A DNA stretch of 49,707 bases from Candidatus Latescibacterota bacterium (GCA_022821085.1 JAJEEG010000007.1:86916-136622); one strand, 5' to 3'; positions 15,645 to 25,299 are shown, counted from the first letter of the stretch. Notes: generated by a model from the sequence alone, not told the origin. Program-made: numbers and translations.

Positions 15645-17327
15645 TTACGCGCCGGTATGCTCCACCACGGCCAGGGTGACGTCGTCACATTGCCGGGATC
15701 CCGCTGAAAACCCGAACACCGCCGCCATGACGGTGTCCTTCAATGCGCCCGCGCCCTGGCGCCTGTGCTTCGTCAGCAGGGACTCGAGTCTCTGTTCCTC
15801 GAACAGCTCGCCGTCGGGGTTGGCCGCCTCGGTGACACCGTCGGTATACATGACCAGCCTGGTCCCGGGTTCGAACCGTACCGTTTCCGTCTCAAAGGAG
15901 ACTGCGGCGATCCCCAGCGGCGGTGTAACGGGAGGCAGCTTCTGAACCGGTCCGTCTTGCGAAAGGAGCATGGGCGGATTGTGCCCGGCGTTGCAGTAGC
16001 GCAAGGTCTTCGCCCGGATATCGATCTCGGCGTGGAAGAAGGTGATGAACTGGCTTACCGAGGAATGATGGAGTATGTACTGATTCAACCTGCCGACACG
16101 TTCCACCAGCGGCACGCCGATGTCGACGAGGGTGGTCAGCATGGTCTTGCAGGCGACCATGAGCAGTGCGCTGGACGGACCGTGTCCGGTCACGTCGGCG
16201 ATCGTCACCGTCAGAACGCCCTCGCCGAAAGGAATGAAGTCGTAGTAGTCCCCGCCGATCTCCTCGCAGGACACATGGGTGCCCGCGCATGCCAGCGTGT
16301 TGAAGGCATAGCTTTCTCCAGGCAGCAGCCCGGCCTGGATCTCGCCGGCCAGGGCCAGTTCCTTGTCCAGCGCGCTCTTGGCCACGGCGGCGTCGAACAG
16401 GCGCAGGTTGTCGGTCTTGATGGCGGTCAGGTTGGCCACCGCGCTGGACAGGCCGAGATGGTCCACGGTAAACTGCACGGCAGGATCTGAGGAATCGAGG
16501 TAAAGCAGGCCGAACACCCGGTCTTCATGCCACAGGGGGACGCAGAGTATGGACACCAGCCGGCGGACGATCACGCTCTGCCGGTCCCTGAACCGTTCGT
16601 CCCCCAGGGCATTCGAAGTGATTGAGGCCATCCGGTTTTCCAGGGCCTGTTTGACGGCCGTCGTGCTGATCGATATCGAGCGGCCTTCGTAACCGGGCCG
16701 GGAGGCCAGCGTCTGGATTTCGAAGTCGTATCCATCCCCGGACTCAACGGGATGGACGATCGCGCAGCAGTCCGCCTCCAGCCACTCCAGCAGGCTCCGC
16801 GTCACGAGGGCTCCCAATTCGGCCTCGCTGCGGGACGTCATGACTTCCTTGCTCAGTTCCGTGAGTTTCAGCAGCCGTCCGTCGGTATCTTCAGGCCTCA
16901 CGGCGGGTGTGCCGCCCGCCATCGTGTAAGGCAACCGGTCCGCCCGGAAGAGGGAGGCCGGCGCCAGCAAATCATCGGTGCGCTCTTCGGGTACCGTTCC
17001 TTCGGGTTCTCCCCCCTCGAAGACGAAAACCGATCGGCCGAGCCGGATGCGGTCGCCGGGCAGCAGCGGGGCGGGCTCGCCGCCGATCGGATGATCGTTG
17101 ACGTAGGTCCCGTTCCGGCTGCCCAGGTCCGCGATCGCGTAGCCCGATGCCTCCGTTTCGATACGCGCGTGGAGCTTCGAAACGCCCCGGTCGCCGCGTA
17201 TGGCGATGTCGGCCTCGCCGGAACGGCCCAGGGTAGTGACATCCCTCGACAGGACATGCACTTGCGAGTCTTTTCCGTGCAATAACTTCAGGTAGGGCAC
17301 GGGCGTGCTCCGATTCGTCCGATACAT
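15645..17327 (-). CDS. FHA-GAF-SpoIIE (PP2C) serine phosphatase
   Basis: 560 residues, three domains. Residues ~13-105 form an FHA domain (TLGRSGEADIAI, KLHARI, DLGSRNGTYVND), which binds phosphothreonine. Residues ~150-310 are GAF-like (LVSILCVPLWHEDRVFGLLYLD). Residues ~330-557 are a SpoIIE/RsbU-type PP2C phosphatase with the metal-binding motifs EIGGDYYDF, IADVTGHGPSSALLM, YCNAGHNPP, YTDGVTEA and a final DDVTLAVV. Proteins of this build control anti-sigma/anti-anti-sigma switches or other phosphoproteins. No partner is adjacent. The gene begins 22 bases after the zinc dehydrogenase stop and is probably the last gene of a - strand operon. Confidence 0.92.
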   Translation of the reverse strand: MYRTNRSTPVPYLKLLHGKDSQVHVLSRDVTTLGRSGEADIAIRGDRGVSKLHARIETEASGYAIADLGSRNGTYVNDHPIGGEPAPLLPGDRIRLGRSVFVFEGGEPEGTVPEERTDDLLAPASLFRADRLPYTMAGGTPAVRPEDTDGRLLKLTELSKEVMTSRSEAELGALVTRSLLEWLEADCCAIVHPVESGDGYDFEIQTLASRPGYEGRSISISTTAVKQALENRMASITSNALGDERFRDRQSVIVRRLVSILCVPLWHEDRVFGLLYLDSSDPAVQFTVDHLGLSSAVANLTAIKTDNLRLFDAAVAKSALDKELALAGEIQAGLLPGESYAFNTLACAGTHVSCEEIGGDYYDFIPFGEGVLTVTIADVTGHGPSSALLMVACKTMLTTLVDIGVPLVERVGRLNQYILHHSSVSQFITFFHAEIDIRAKTLRYCNAGHNPPMLLSQDGPVQKLPPVTPPLGIAAVSFETETVRFEPGTRLVMYTDGVTEAANPDGELFEEQRLESLLTKHRRQGAGALKDTVMAAVFGFSAGSRQCDDVTLAVVEHTGA

Positions 17328-17349
17328 AAAACCGGCGGTGCCGCAGGAC

Positions 17350-18585
17350 CTATGAACCCGGTTCGTTTCTCAGGTCGAAGGCCACCTTGACGGCGCCGTG
17401 CCGTCCGGCTTCCAGGGCTCGGCCGATGGCCTTCCGGAATTCTTTCAGCGGGAAGAGGTCCGTCACGAGGGGATTCAGGCCGACCTTCCCCGACTCGATC
17501 AGATCCATGGCCAGTTCGAAGGTCCGGACGGATCGGCCTTCATGTTCCTCCGTCCCGTAGGCGTAGGCCCCCTGCACCTTCAATTCCTTGTACCACACCG
17601 CCGTCCAATCGATCCCTGTAGGGATGCCCGGCATGCCGACCACGGTGACGCCGCCGCCGGAGCCGGTCAGTCTCAGGGCGTCGTCGATGGTGCGCGACGA
17701 TCCGACGCAGTCGAAGGTCCGGTGCACCCCGCCGATGAATACGGGCCTCCCGATCTCGGGCCGGTGGATCTCCGCACCGGTCATTTCGCTGACCGTATCA
17801 TAGAGGTTTTCGCTCTCGCCGATGACGCAGTCCGCACCGAGGGCGGCCGCAATGGCCTGTTGATGTGGATACCGGGCGGCGGCGAGGATGCGGCACTTCC
17901 CTCCCAGGGCCCGGACGGCCGCGATGGTGAGCAGACCGACGGCGCCGCAGCCGATCACCAGGAGGGTCTCGTCGTCACCGGGGAAGGACTTCAACACGGC
18001 GTGCAGGCAGCAGCTGAAAGGTTCGACCAGGACCGCTTCCTCGTCGGAAAGCCCATCGGGCACCCGGTGGACCTGGAAGGGGTGCGCCACCAGGGACGTA
18101 CTCCATCCGCCGCCGGTGTCCCTGCAGTATCCCGTCTGTATCCCGGGGGAAATGTCACCGTGCATGACCATCTCGCACAGGCCGAAGTCGCCTTCCCGGC
18201 AGGACGGACACGGCGGGTGGATGCCCCGGACGGCGCAGCAGAGGCCGGGTTCGATCACCACGCGGTCTCCCCGGGAGAAATCCCCGGTACCGGAACCGGT
18301 CTCCTCAACTACGCCCACCACCTCGTGGCCCAACACGAAAGGCGCGGAGATCATGGGCGAGAAATAGGGGCTGCCCTTCGCTCGTATTGTGGAAAGGTCC
18401 GATCCGCAGATCCCGCTAAGCAGCGGTCTGACGCGCATCCATTCGGGGGTCGGAAGCGCCGGAGGATCGACGTCCGCCATGCGGATGCACGACAGCGCGC
18501 CGGTGGCCGAGCCGGGGCGCCGATGGCCCAGGGTGCGGACGAACAGGTACCGAGGTACGCTCTTGATGTACTGTACGGCTTTCAT
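17350..18585 (-). CDS. Zinc-containing medium-chain dehydrogenase
   Basis: 411 residues. The catalytic zinc site is seen as GICGSDLS and LGHEVVGVVEE. A structural-type cysteine cluster lies in CPSCREGDFGLCEM. The Rossmann motif is VIGCGAVGLLTIAAV and an Arg-containing strand follows. Members interconvert alcohols or polyols and carbonyls using NAD(P)H. A frame extends further upstream, but ATG 18585 overlaps the stop of the preceding fusion gene as ATGA, which argues for coupled translation and this start. That coupling suggests it acts in the same lipid or alcohol pathway as the fusion protein, for example on an aldehyde or alcohol intermediate; this is inference. Confidence 0.88.
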   Translation of the reverse strand: MKAVQYIKSVPRYLFVRTLGHRRPGSATGALSCIRMADVDPPALPTPEWMRVRPLLSGICGSDLSTIRAKGSPYFSPMISAPFVLGHEVVGVVEETGSGTGDFSRGDRVVIEPGLCCAVRGIHPPCPSCREGDFGLCEMVMHGDISPGIQTGYCRDTGGGWSTSLVAHPFQVHRVPDGLSDEEAVLVEPFSCCLHAVLKSFPGDDETLLVIGCGAVGLLTIAAVRALGGKCRILAAARYPHQQAIAAALGADCVIGESENLYDTVSEMTGAEIHRPEIGRPVFIGGVHRTFDCVGSSRTIDDALRLTGSGGGVTVVGMPGIPTGIDWTAVWYKELKVQGAYAYGTEEHEGRSVRTFELAMDLIESGKVGLNPLVTDLFPLKEFRKAIGRALEAGRHGAVKVAFDLRNEPGS

Positions 18586-21500
18586 ACATGGGTCCAATGC
18601 ACGACTTCCCATCCGCCGGATTCCGCGGCCTTCTTCAGCTTCGCGCCCGGGTTCACGGCGACGGCGTGGCCTACCACGCTCAGCATGGGTTCGTCCGAAC
18701 TGCTGTCGGCGTATGCATAGCACCGGGCCAGGTCGATACCGCAGCGCTCGGCGTAATCCCGAACGATTCGGGCCTTCGCCTCGTCACCGAGGGGCGGACC
18801 TTCCGTCTCGCCGGTCAGCCGGCCGTCGTCTTCCTTCATGGACAGGGCGATGAGGTCGTCCGCCTTGGTGTATTCCGCCAGCGGCTCCATGACGAAATCC
18901 AGGGACCCGGTGACCAGGACCACGCGCTCGCCCCGTTGCTGGTGCGCCCGTATGCGTTCGACGGCGCCCGCAAACATCCGCGGACGCATGACTTCCTCGA
19001 AAAGCTGTTCGCTCCGGGATACACAATCCCCGCGTTTGAAACCCCGGTACTGCCGGTAGAACGACTGGATGAAACGGCTTCTGCTGATCTTGTCCAGGAC
19101 GATGTAATAGAGGATCTTCGGCAGGAATCCGATGGTCCAGACGAGGCGCCGCGGGGAGGAATACCCCCAGGTCCTGTAAAAAGCGTAATAGTGTACGATC
19201 GTCGCATCCACGATGGTGCCGTCCACGTCGAAGAAGGCGGTCGCGGCGTGTTCCCGGCGCTCGATGCGGTCCGCGATATACAGATAGCCGTCCCGGTCGA
19301 TGCGCCCGATGTCCCCCGTGTGAAGCCACCCGCCGCGGAGGCGGTTCTCCGTCGCCGTGGGGTTCCTGTAGTACCCCTGCATGACATTGTTCCCGCGCAC
19401 GATGATCTCGCCGTTGCCTTCCGTGTCGGGGGCCTGGATCTCAACGTCTACGGCCGGCAGGGCCACGCCGACGGAAGAAGGCTTGCTTCGGTCCATGGGA
19501 TTTACAGTCACGACCGGGGCCGCTTCCGTGAGCCCGTATCCCTCGTGAATCGTCAGCCCGATCTCCCGGTAGGCGTGGTACAGATCCGAATCGAGCGTGC
19601 CGCCTCCGCTGACCAGCAGCCGCATGCGGGAAGCGACGCTTTCGCCGTTTTTTGCGGCCGTTTGCCGCAGTGACCCGAGCAACAGCCCGAATATCCGGGG
19701 CGCCGCGATCAGGCAGTTGACCCCGGTTTCATCCATCAGCCCGACCAGGGACCGAGGCCGTACCGACGCGGTATAGGTTATGGTCGCCCCCGCGTAGAAC
19801 GGCATAAGGAAACCGCCCGTGAACTCGAGGGCCTGGCTCATGGGCAGCAGGGACAGGAAATGATCGGTCCGGTAGGCGCGAAGGATCTCGGCGAGGGAAA
19901 GCAGGTTCGACACGAAGTTCCGATGGGTCAGCACCACGCCGTGGGATTCGGCCGCCATGCCCCGGGTAAACATGATGGCGGCCGGCGTTTCGGGTTCCAC
20001 CGGCGCCCATGGGGGCGGCTCCTCGTTCAGGGCGGCGGGCGATGCGGGCTGTCGCGACGCGGACTGGCGCGACGCGGACTGGCGCGGCGCGTCGAACGGC
20101 AGGCCGTTGTTTTCGATATTCCAGAACATGACTTCGTCGCCGGGCTCCGCCGATGCCGTGAGCAACGCGTGACCGCTTTCCGTGCAGAGGATGGCCCTCG
20201 ATTCGGTAAACCGGGCGATGCGCCATACTTCCTGGGGCGTTGAGCGGCGGTCCACGGGCACGAGCACGGCCCCGGCCACCATCCCGGCGAAACAGGCAAC
20301 TCCCCATTCGGGCCGGTTCTCCGAGTAGAGCAAGACCCGGTCGCCCTGATGCAGGCCGCCGGACCGCCACTGCCAGCCGATGTGGCCGGCCAGGGCGAAA
20401 ACGTCCTTGAAGGAATAGCGGACCCAGCCATCGTCCCGCTGCATCTGCAGCGCGGTCTTGTCGCCGTACATGTCCGCGCTCTTGGCCAGTATGTCCGTCA
20501 GCGTATCGAGATGGGGCAGGGCGTCCTCTCCGGCCTGGGCGAACCCGGAACGCTCCGCCACCTCCTCTTCTTCGGTGACCGCGGGCTTCGGCTCATCGGT
20601 CTTCAGCACGTGGCGTTTCAGGCCGGGGATATGGATTTCCTGGAAATAAGTCTTCCAGTGGATCCGGGAGACGTCGCCGTTGAAGAGCAGCCGGTCCTCC
20701 GGATCCAGACTTTCGTGCAACTTTACCGTCCGATCCGTCTCGAAAGTACATTCCAGGGACGTGTAGGGACTGTAGATCGCGGCGTAGTACAGCATGCGCG
20801 AGATCGCCGACTTCATCACGGCGATTCTGCGCTTCAGGTTGTTCAGCAAGGTGATCCGGTTGAAGCGGTTGAGCGTCCACAACGCGGCGTTCAGGGGATA
20901 GACGTAGCGCAGGTTGTACCGGCGCCGGAACTGGCCAAGGGTCGGATAGGTCCAACGCTGGATCGGTATGGGTTCGTTGTTCCGGTTCAGGCGGGGATGT
21001 TTTTGAAAGTACTCGTAGGAGTGTTCGAAGGCCTGGTGGAAGAGGACGGGATTCCGGTCGCCCGTCGACACGTGGTACACGCCGATCCCGCCCTCCCGGG
21101 CCGTGCGCGCCATGGCCGCCAGGGTCGTATTGGCCACGATGTCCACCGGGATGATGTCCACGATCATGTCCTTCTGGCCGGGGAAGTCCGGCAGGCGACC
21201 CTTGCTCACCGCGTCGATGAGCGGGTCGGCCACCTTGAGTCCCTCGATCCATCCCGGTTCGGGCTCGACCAGCGCGCTTTCCACGATGGACGGCCGTATG
21301 ATGGCCGTGGGCAGGTCCCCGCGGTGCTTGACGATCAACTGCTCGCCCATGGCCTTCGTCAGGGTATAGCTGTCGTGCCACCCCCACTGCTGCCCGCGCC
21401 GCATGCCCTCTTCGATGAGCCTTTCCTTGAGCCAGCGCTTGCGAAAGGTCTCCATCTGGGCGTCGAGCCAGCGCTGCGTGGGGCTCGGGTTCTGCTGCAG

Positions 21501-22187
21501 CGCCATCTTCCTGAAACGATCCTGCTGGCCCGGAGACCGGGATTCGTCGTGGATCTCATCCGCCCTGGCGAGTATGTCCCGTGTTTCCTGTTCCAGGTCG
21601 AAGGGCGCTTCGCTTCGACCCATTTCCTGGGCCATGGACCAATCCGGCCGGGGCGGGACTTCGGGAATGCGTCCCCTGGTCTGGCCGTTGACGTAGGCCG
21701 TCGAGACGTGGACCAGCGTGGCGTCGCCGCACGATCTGGCGAATTCCAGCATGCGCCGCGCACCGAGGGTGTTGAGCTGAAGCGCGGCATCGATTTCTTC
21801 GTCGAAGGTCACGGAAGCCGCGCAGGTGAGCACGACGTCGACTTCCGCCGCGAGTCGGCGGTACAGATCCGGTTCCAGCCCGAGGTGGTCCAGGGTAAGG
21901 TCGCCCTCGACAGCGTGGACCTTCGCGTGCATGATCTCCGCGAAACGATCGCCATGGGTCTCGCGCAGCCGGGCGAAGGCGGCGGACTGAAGGATCTCTT
22001 CCTCCACCCGTTCCCGCGCCTGCAGCGTGGTGCCGTCCTTCCTGCGGCGGGACCGGACGACCAGGTAGATGCGTCCGACTTCCGGGGCGCACCGCAGGAT
22101 CTTCTCCACGATCGCTTTCGCAAGGAAACCGGTAGCGCCGGTGATCAGCAACGTCTTTCCCCGCAGGTAGGTGACGATTTCACTCAT
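18582..22187 (-). CDS. Trifunctional-type fusion: acyl-CoA/acyl reductase (SDR) + acyl-CoA synthetase-like + HAD-IB hydrolase
   Basis: 1201 residues. Residues 1-~480: male-sterility type fatty acyl reductase (LLITGATGFLAKAIVEKIL, later YTLTKAMGEQL with the YxxxK pair near residue 273). Residues ~555-975: AMP-binding domain; GYGLTEAAPVV and LHTGDIGRIDRDGYLYI are kept, but the P-loop reads FTRGMAAESHGVV instead of TSGTTGxPKGV, and the C-terminal lysine subdomain is missing. Residues ~980-1201: HAD-IB phosphatase (FFDVDGTIVDA, VLVTGSLDF, YADSSSDEPML). The combination recalls ElbD, the myxobacterial multidomain ether-lipid enzyme, but has no PlsC-type acyltransferase. Predicted role: making fatty alcohol or ether-lipid precursors. 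The synthetase part may bind but not adenylate. A Ser/Arg-rich linker encoded by a 15-nt repeat interrupts the middle domain. Confidence 0.85.
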   Translation of the reverse strand: MSEIVTYLRGKTLLITGATGFLAKAIVEKILRCAPEVGRIYLVVRSRRRKDGTTLQARERVEEEILQSAAFARLRETHGDRFAEIMHAKVHAVEGDLTLDHLGLEPDLYRRLAAEVDVVLTCAASVTFDEEIDAALQLNTLGARRMLEFARSCGDATLVHVSTAYVNGQTRGRIPEVPPRPDWSMAQEMGRSEAPFDLEQETRDILARADEIHDESRSPGQQDRFRKMALQQNPSPTQRWLDAQMETFRKRWLKERLIEEGMRRGQQWGWHDSYTLTKAMGEQLIVKHRGDLPTAIIRPSIVESALVEPEPGWIEGLKVADPLIDAVSKGRLPDFPGQKDMIVDIIPVDIVANTTLAAMARTAREGGIGVYHVSTGDRNPVLFHQAFEHSYEYFQKHPRLNRNNEPIPIQRWTYPTLGQFRRRYNLRYVYPLNAALWTLNRFNRITLLNNLKRRIAVMKSAISRMLYYAAIYSPYTSLECTFETDRTVKLHESLDPEDRLLFNGDVSRIHWKTYFQEIHIPGLKRHVLKTDEPKPAVTEEEEVAERSGFAQAGEDALPHLDTLTDILAKSADMYGDKTALQMQRDDGWVRYSFKDVFALAGHIGWQWRSGGLHQGDRVLLYSENRPEWGVACFAGMVAGAVLVPVDRRSTPQEVWRIARFTESRAILCTESGHALLTASAEPGDEVMFWNIENNGLPFDAPRQSASRQSASRQPASPAALNEEPPPWAPVEPETPAAIMFTRGMAAESHGVVLTHRNFVSNLLSLAEILRAYRTDHFLSLLPMSQALEFTGGFLMPFYAGATITYTASVRPRSLVGLMDETGVNCLIAAPRIFGLLLGSLRQTAAKNGESVASRMRLLVSGGGTLDSDLYHAYREIGLTIHEGYGLTEAAPVVTVNPMDRSKPSSVGVALPAVDVEIQAPDTEGNGEIIVRGNNVMQGYYRNPTATENRLRGGWLHTGDIGRIDRDGYLYIADRIERREHAATAFFDVDGTIVDATIVHYYAFYRTWGYSSPRRLVWTIGFLPKILYYIVLDKISRSRFIQSFYRQYRGFKRGDCVSRSEQLFEEVMRPRMFAGAVERIRAHQQRGERVVLVTGSLDFVMEPLAEYTKADDLIALSMKEDDGRLTGETEGPPLGDEAKARIVRDYAERCGIDLARCYAYADSSSDEPMLSVVGHAVAVNPGAKLKKAAESGGWEVVHWTHV
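20053..20082 (-). repeat. 15-nt tandem repeat inside the fusion gene
   Basis: CGCGACGCGGACTGG occurs twice head-to-tail (20053-20067, 20068-20082) with imperfect flanking copies. It encodes an S-A-S-R-Q type linker in the adenylation-like domain. Confidence 0.75.
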
Positions 22188-22255
22188 ACCATACCGTCTC
22201 TCGATGCCGTCTCCCGATGCGCGCCCGGGAACAGGGCCTTCATCCCGGCGAGCGG

Positions 22256-23353
22256 TTATTCACGTGCCATCAATTGCTTGAACTGATCGACCCAGGGTAT
22301 GGGCGACGGATCGGTGTCGTTCAGGAGCGCCTGGTAGAAACTGGCGTAGGTGCCGAGCAGGAGCAGGTCGCAGGCCTGCTCGAGCGCCGTCTCTCCCCGG
22401 GGCGTGACGACGGAACACGCGATCCCCTGCTTCTCGAGTAGCGTGCGGGTAATCTCGTGGCGGCGCCGGTTGCGCGGATCATACAGGCCGGACTGGATCA
22501 GTACGGCGGCGAGCCCCTCCCGATGCTCCCCTGGGTGGGTCATCCCTTCGAGCAGATGGTGATTCAATTCCGGAATGGCGAACCACGCCGCCAGGTTCTT
22601 GGCGTTCTCGTTCCACTGGTTGGCCATGATGTGGGCATTGCCCGTGAGATGCTCGGAGGCCATGATCAGGACCGACTTCCCCCGCGTGGCCCATGCCAGA
22701 TCATAGGCGGGGTTCTCCGCTCCGGGCGCCGCGTATACCGGGTTGGTCTCCCGCAGCAGCATGAGGGCGCCCGTTACCTCGGTTCCTGCAAGCTCCACGA
22801 ACCCCAGTTGCCGGAACATCGCCACGAGGTAGGTGACCGCGTAGCCCAGGCCGATACGCGGCTGCCCGCAGGTATTGAGCTCGCTGCCGAACACCACGGC
22901 CGGCAGCCCATGGCGCCCGGCGAACGCTTCCAGGTCGCCTCCGGTGGTCAGGGCGATCATCGGTATCCCCCGGGAAACACCGTGTTCCGCCATGGCCATC
23001 ACTTCCTCCGTACCCCCGGAGTAGCTGGACAGCACGATGAGGGTCCGCTCGTCGATCCACGAAGGCGCGGCATAGTCGGACACGATTGTCACCGGCACGC
23101 GCAAACGGTCTCGGAAGACGTCCTGTATCAGGTGGGCGCCCAGGGCCGATCCGCCCATGCCCGCCACGACCACGTGGTTGACGTTCCGGCAGGCGTCGGG
23201 GAAAGTGCGGCCGGCCATTTCCTCCCAGGCCGCCTCCATCTGGTCGGGTATCGATCCGATGGACTCGTGCATGTCGGATTGGTCCAGGCGTTCCATTTTC
23301 ATTTCGACCGCCTTCGCTTCAATGGGGTCGCCGGTATGCAGGGAGTAGCTCAT
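22256..23353 (-). CDS. Bifunctional phosphoglucose/phosphomannose isomerase
   Basis: 365 residues, double-SIS isomerase of the archaeal/bacterial PGI/PMI family. VVVAGMGGSALGAHLI is the first SIS motif with the diagnostic GMGGS. LSSYSGGTEEVMAMAE is the sugar-phosphate loop, and NAHIMANQWNENAKNLAAW with ELNHHLLEGM provides the Glu and His of the active site. It interconverts glucose-6-P, fructose-6-P and mannose-6-P, feeding nucleotide-sugar synthesis. The gene follows the sugar isomerase by 17 bases and precedes the fusion gene by 68, on one strand, so a shared transcript is likely. Confidence 0.88.
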   Translation of the reverse strand: MSYSLHTGDPIEAKAVEMKMERLDQSDMHESIGSIPDQMEAAWEEMAGRTFPDACRNVNHVVVAGMGGSALGAHLIQDVFRDRLRVPVTIVSDYAAPSWIDERTLIVLSSYSGGTEEVMAMAEHGVSRGIPMIALTTGGDLEAFAGRHGLPAVVFGSELNTCGQPRIGLGYAVTYLVAMFRQLGFVELAGTEVTGALMLLRETNPVYAAPGAENPAYDLAWATRGKSVLIMASEHLTGNAHIMANQWNENAKNLAAWFAIPELNHHLLEGMTHPGEHREGLAAVLIQSGLYDPRNRRRHEITRTLLEKQGIACSVVTPRGETALEQACDLLLLGTYASFYQALLNDTDPSPIPWVDQFKQLMARE

Positions 23354-23370
23354 GAATCTGTCCGCCTGTT

Positions 23371-24363
23371 TCAGGATGTGCCGGAGCCCGCCCGAACGGC
23401 CCCGACGTCTTTCAGGTAGGCGACGCTTTCTTCGAACTCGCGCGTCTCGTATGCCATCAGAGCCTCGGTGGATTCGTCCTTCTCCCTGGGCGTGCGCCAG
23501 TCCTCCCCAACGGGGCGGACGTGGGACCAGTACAACCGCAGAAACGGCAACGTGTCCCTGATGTCGCGATCGGGGTATTCCGCCCAGTAGTCATCCATGA
23601 GCATGCGCACGTGCCGGGCATAGATGGCGCCCAGTTCGATGGTTTTCGTGATCTCTCCGCGCGAGTCTGCCGGGCCGGGCTGGGCCCGGTATCCGTCGAT
23701 GAGGGAAAGAAGGCCGGGGTAGTCGACTACGCCGCTGCCCAGCGAACACCGCGCGATGCGGTACCCCTCGTCGGAGGGATGGATCGTGTAGTCCTTGAGG
23801 TGGACGTGCCGCAGATACGGGAGGATACGTTTCGTGTAACCGAAGGGTTCCTCGCAGACCGCCAGCACGTTGCCCACGTCGAGCGTAACGCCGATGTGCG
23901 CGCTGTCCAGTTCTTCGCAGAGCCAGCGCATGTCGTGGGACGTGGCGTCCGAATGGTTCTCCACGGCGATGGTCACCCCGTGTTCCTCGGCCAGGGGCAG
24001 CACCTCGCGCAGGATATCCCTGCACCCGGCGAGATGGGCGTTCCACCGGCCCGACAGCGGCCGACGGTCGCCGCCGAGTACACCGCTCATGACCACGCGT
24101 AACGTCGAGGCACCGAGGCCCGCGGCCGCGGGAATCAGGCGCCGCAGCATTTCGCCCTCGACCTGGCCGCCGTCCGCTATAACGAACAGCCCGCTTTCCT
24201 CGGCACGGGCACGGGCCCGCTCCAGCGAGGCCGGGGACAGATCAGGCAGGCAGTCGTCGGGTGGAAACTCCACGCCCACGAGGCCGTGTTCGTCGGCCAT
24301 GTCCATAAGCTCAAACGCGTCATATCCCGTGTTGAACGAGTATGCGCAAACCCCTACAGGCAT
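23371..24363 (-). CDS. Sugar phosphate isomerase/epimerase-like TIM barrel
   Basis: 330 residues of the AP-endonuclease-2/xylose-isomerase-like family. Seen are VEFPPDDCLPDL near the start, VTIAVENHSDATSHDM (metal-binding Glu and neighbours), HIGVTLDVGNVLAV (Asp), and LRHVHLKDYTI (His-x-His, then Lys-Asp), all usual in IolE/IolI/hydroxypyruvate-isomerase relatives. The probable reaction is isomerisation or epimerisation of a sugar or inositol derivative with a divalent metal; substrate not assignable. AAGGAG seven bases before ATG 24363 fixes the start, although an open frame reaches 24522. An SDR lies upstream and PGI/PMI downstream. Confidence 0.85.
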   Translation of the reverse strand: MPVGVCAYSFNTGYDAFELMDMADEHGLVGVEFPPDDCLPDLSPASLERARARAEESGLFVIADGGQVEGEMLRRLIPAAAGLGASTLRVVMSGVLGGDRRPLSGRWNAHLAGCRDILREVLPLAEEHGVTIAVENHSDATSHDMRWLCEELDSAHIGVTLDVGNVLAVCEEPFGYTKRILPYLRHVHLKDYTIHPSDEGYRIARCSLGSGVVDYPGLLSLIDGYRAQPGPADSRGEITKTIELGAIYARHVRMLMDDYWAEYPDRDIRDTLPFLRLYWSHVRPVGEDWRTPREKDESTEALMAYETREFEESVAYLKDVGAVRAGSGTS

Positions 24364-24476
24364 AAGTTCTCCTTGCCGCTGTAATCTACTTGTGTAATTG
24401 CGCTGCTTATCCGCCCGGTGATCGCTTCTGGACGAAATAGCCGGGCGGCATCCGACGAGGCGGACCGCTTTTGCCA

Positions 24477-25259
24477 CTATTCCGTCGGCTGGCGACCCTG
24501 GACCGCGTAACCGCCGTCGCACCGGATGTCCGTCGCCGTGATGTCGCTGGATTCGTCGCTCGCAAGAAACACGAAAACGTTGGCGACCTCTTCAATGGTG
24601 GCGATCCGGCCGATGGGGTGCAGGCGGTCGAAAGCCCGGAGCGCCGCTTCCGGGTCCCCGGCGTTCTCCTTCACGAAGTTGTGCAGCATGGGCGAATCCA
24701 CTGTGCCGGGCGAGACCGTGTTGACCCTGATCCCGTCCTCGGCCAGTTCCATGGCCTGGCCCCGGGCCAGGGCGATCAGCCCGCCCTTCGTCGCCCCGTA
24801 GACGGCCACGCCCGGATGGCCGTTATGTCCGGTCACGCTGGCCATGTGGATGATCGATCCACCACCCGCAGCCCGCATATGCGAAATGCAGTACTTGCTG
24901 AAGACGGCCGGAGCCAGCAGGTTGACGGAGAGGATGCGGGACATGGTCTCCTCATCCTGGTCCTCGATGGGGCTCACCGGCATGATGGCGGCGTTGTTGA
25001 CCAGGACATCGATCCGGCCGAACCGGGACGCCGCGTCGTCCACGAAGGACCGGACCCGGTCGTGGTCGGTGATGTCTAGCGCTTCCGCCAGGACGGGTCT
25101 TCCCGCGTCCGCGACCAGGCGACTGGTCTCCGCGACTGTTTCGGTGTTGATGTCGCACACCGCTACCGCGGCGCCTTCCCGGGCGAGCGCCAACGAGATC
25201 CCGCGACCGATTCCGTCTCCTGCGCCCGTAACGATCGCGGCTTTGTCCGCTAACCGCAT
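24477..25259 (-). CDS. Short-chain dehydrogenase/reductase 1
   Basis: 260 residues, classical SDR. TGAGDGIGRGISLAL is the cofactor Gly motif, NNAAI the central strand, and ASVTG...VYGATKGG holds the catalytic Ser-Tyr-Lys. VNTVSPGTVDSPM and a final ITATDIRCDGGYAV are standard. An Asp at the end of beta-2 (VCDINTET) favours NAD(H). GGAG five bases upstream supports ATG 25259 over the in-frame GTG at 25265. It may be the first gene of a sugar/polyol operon with the isomerase and PGI/PMI, under the palindrome at 25300. Confidence 0.88.
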   Translation of the reverse strand: MRLADKAAIVTGAGDGIGRGISLALAREGAAVAVCDINTETVAETSRLVADAGRPVLAEALDITDHDRVRSFVDDAASRFGRIDVLVNNAAIMPVSPIEDQDEETMSRILSVNLLAPAVFSKYCISHMRAAGGGSIIHMASVTGHNGHPGVAVYGATKGGLIALARGQAMELAEDGIRVNTVSPGTVDSPMLHNFVKENAGDPEAALRAFDRLHPIGRIATIEEVANVFVFLASDESSDITATDIRCDGGYAVQGRQPTE

Positions 25260-25299
25260 GTACACTCCGCCAACTTCATAAATGATACGCGGTTTTTAG

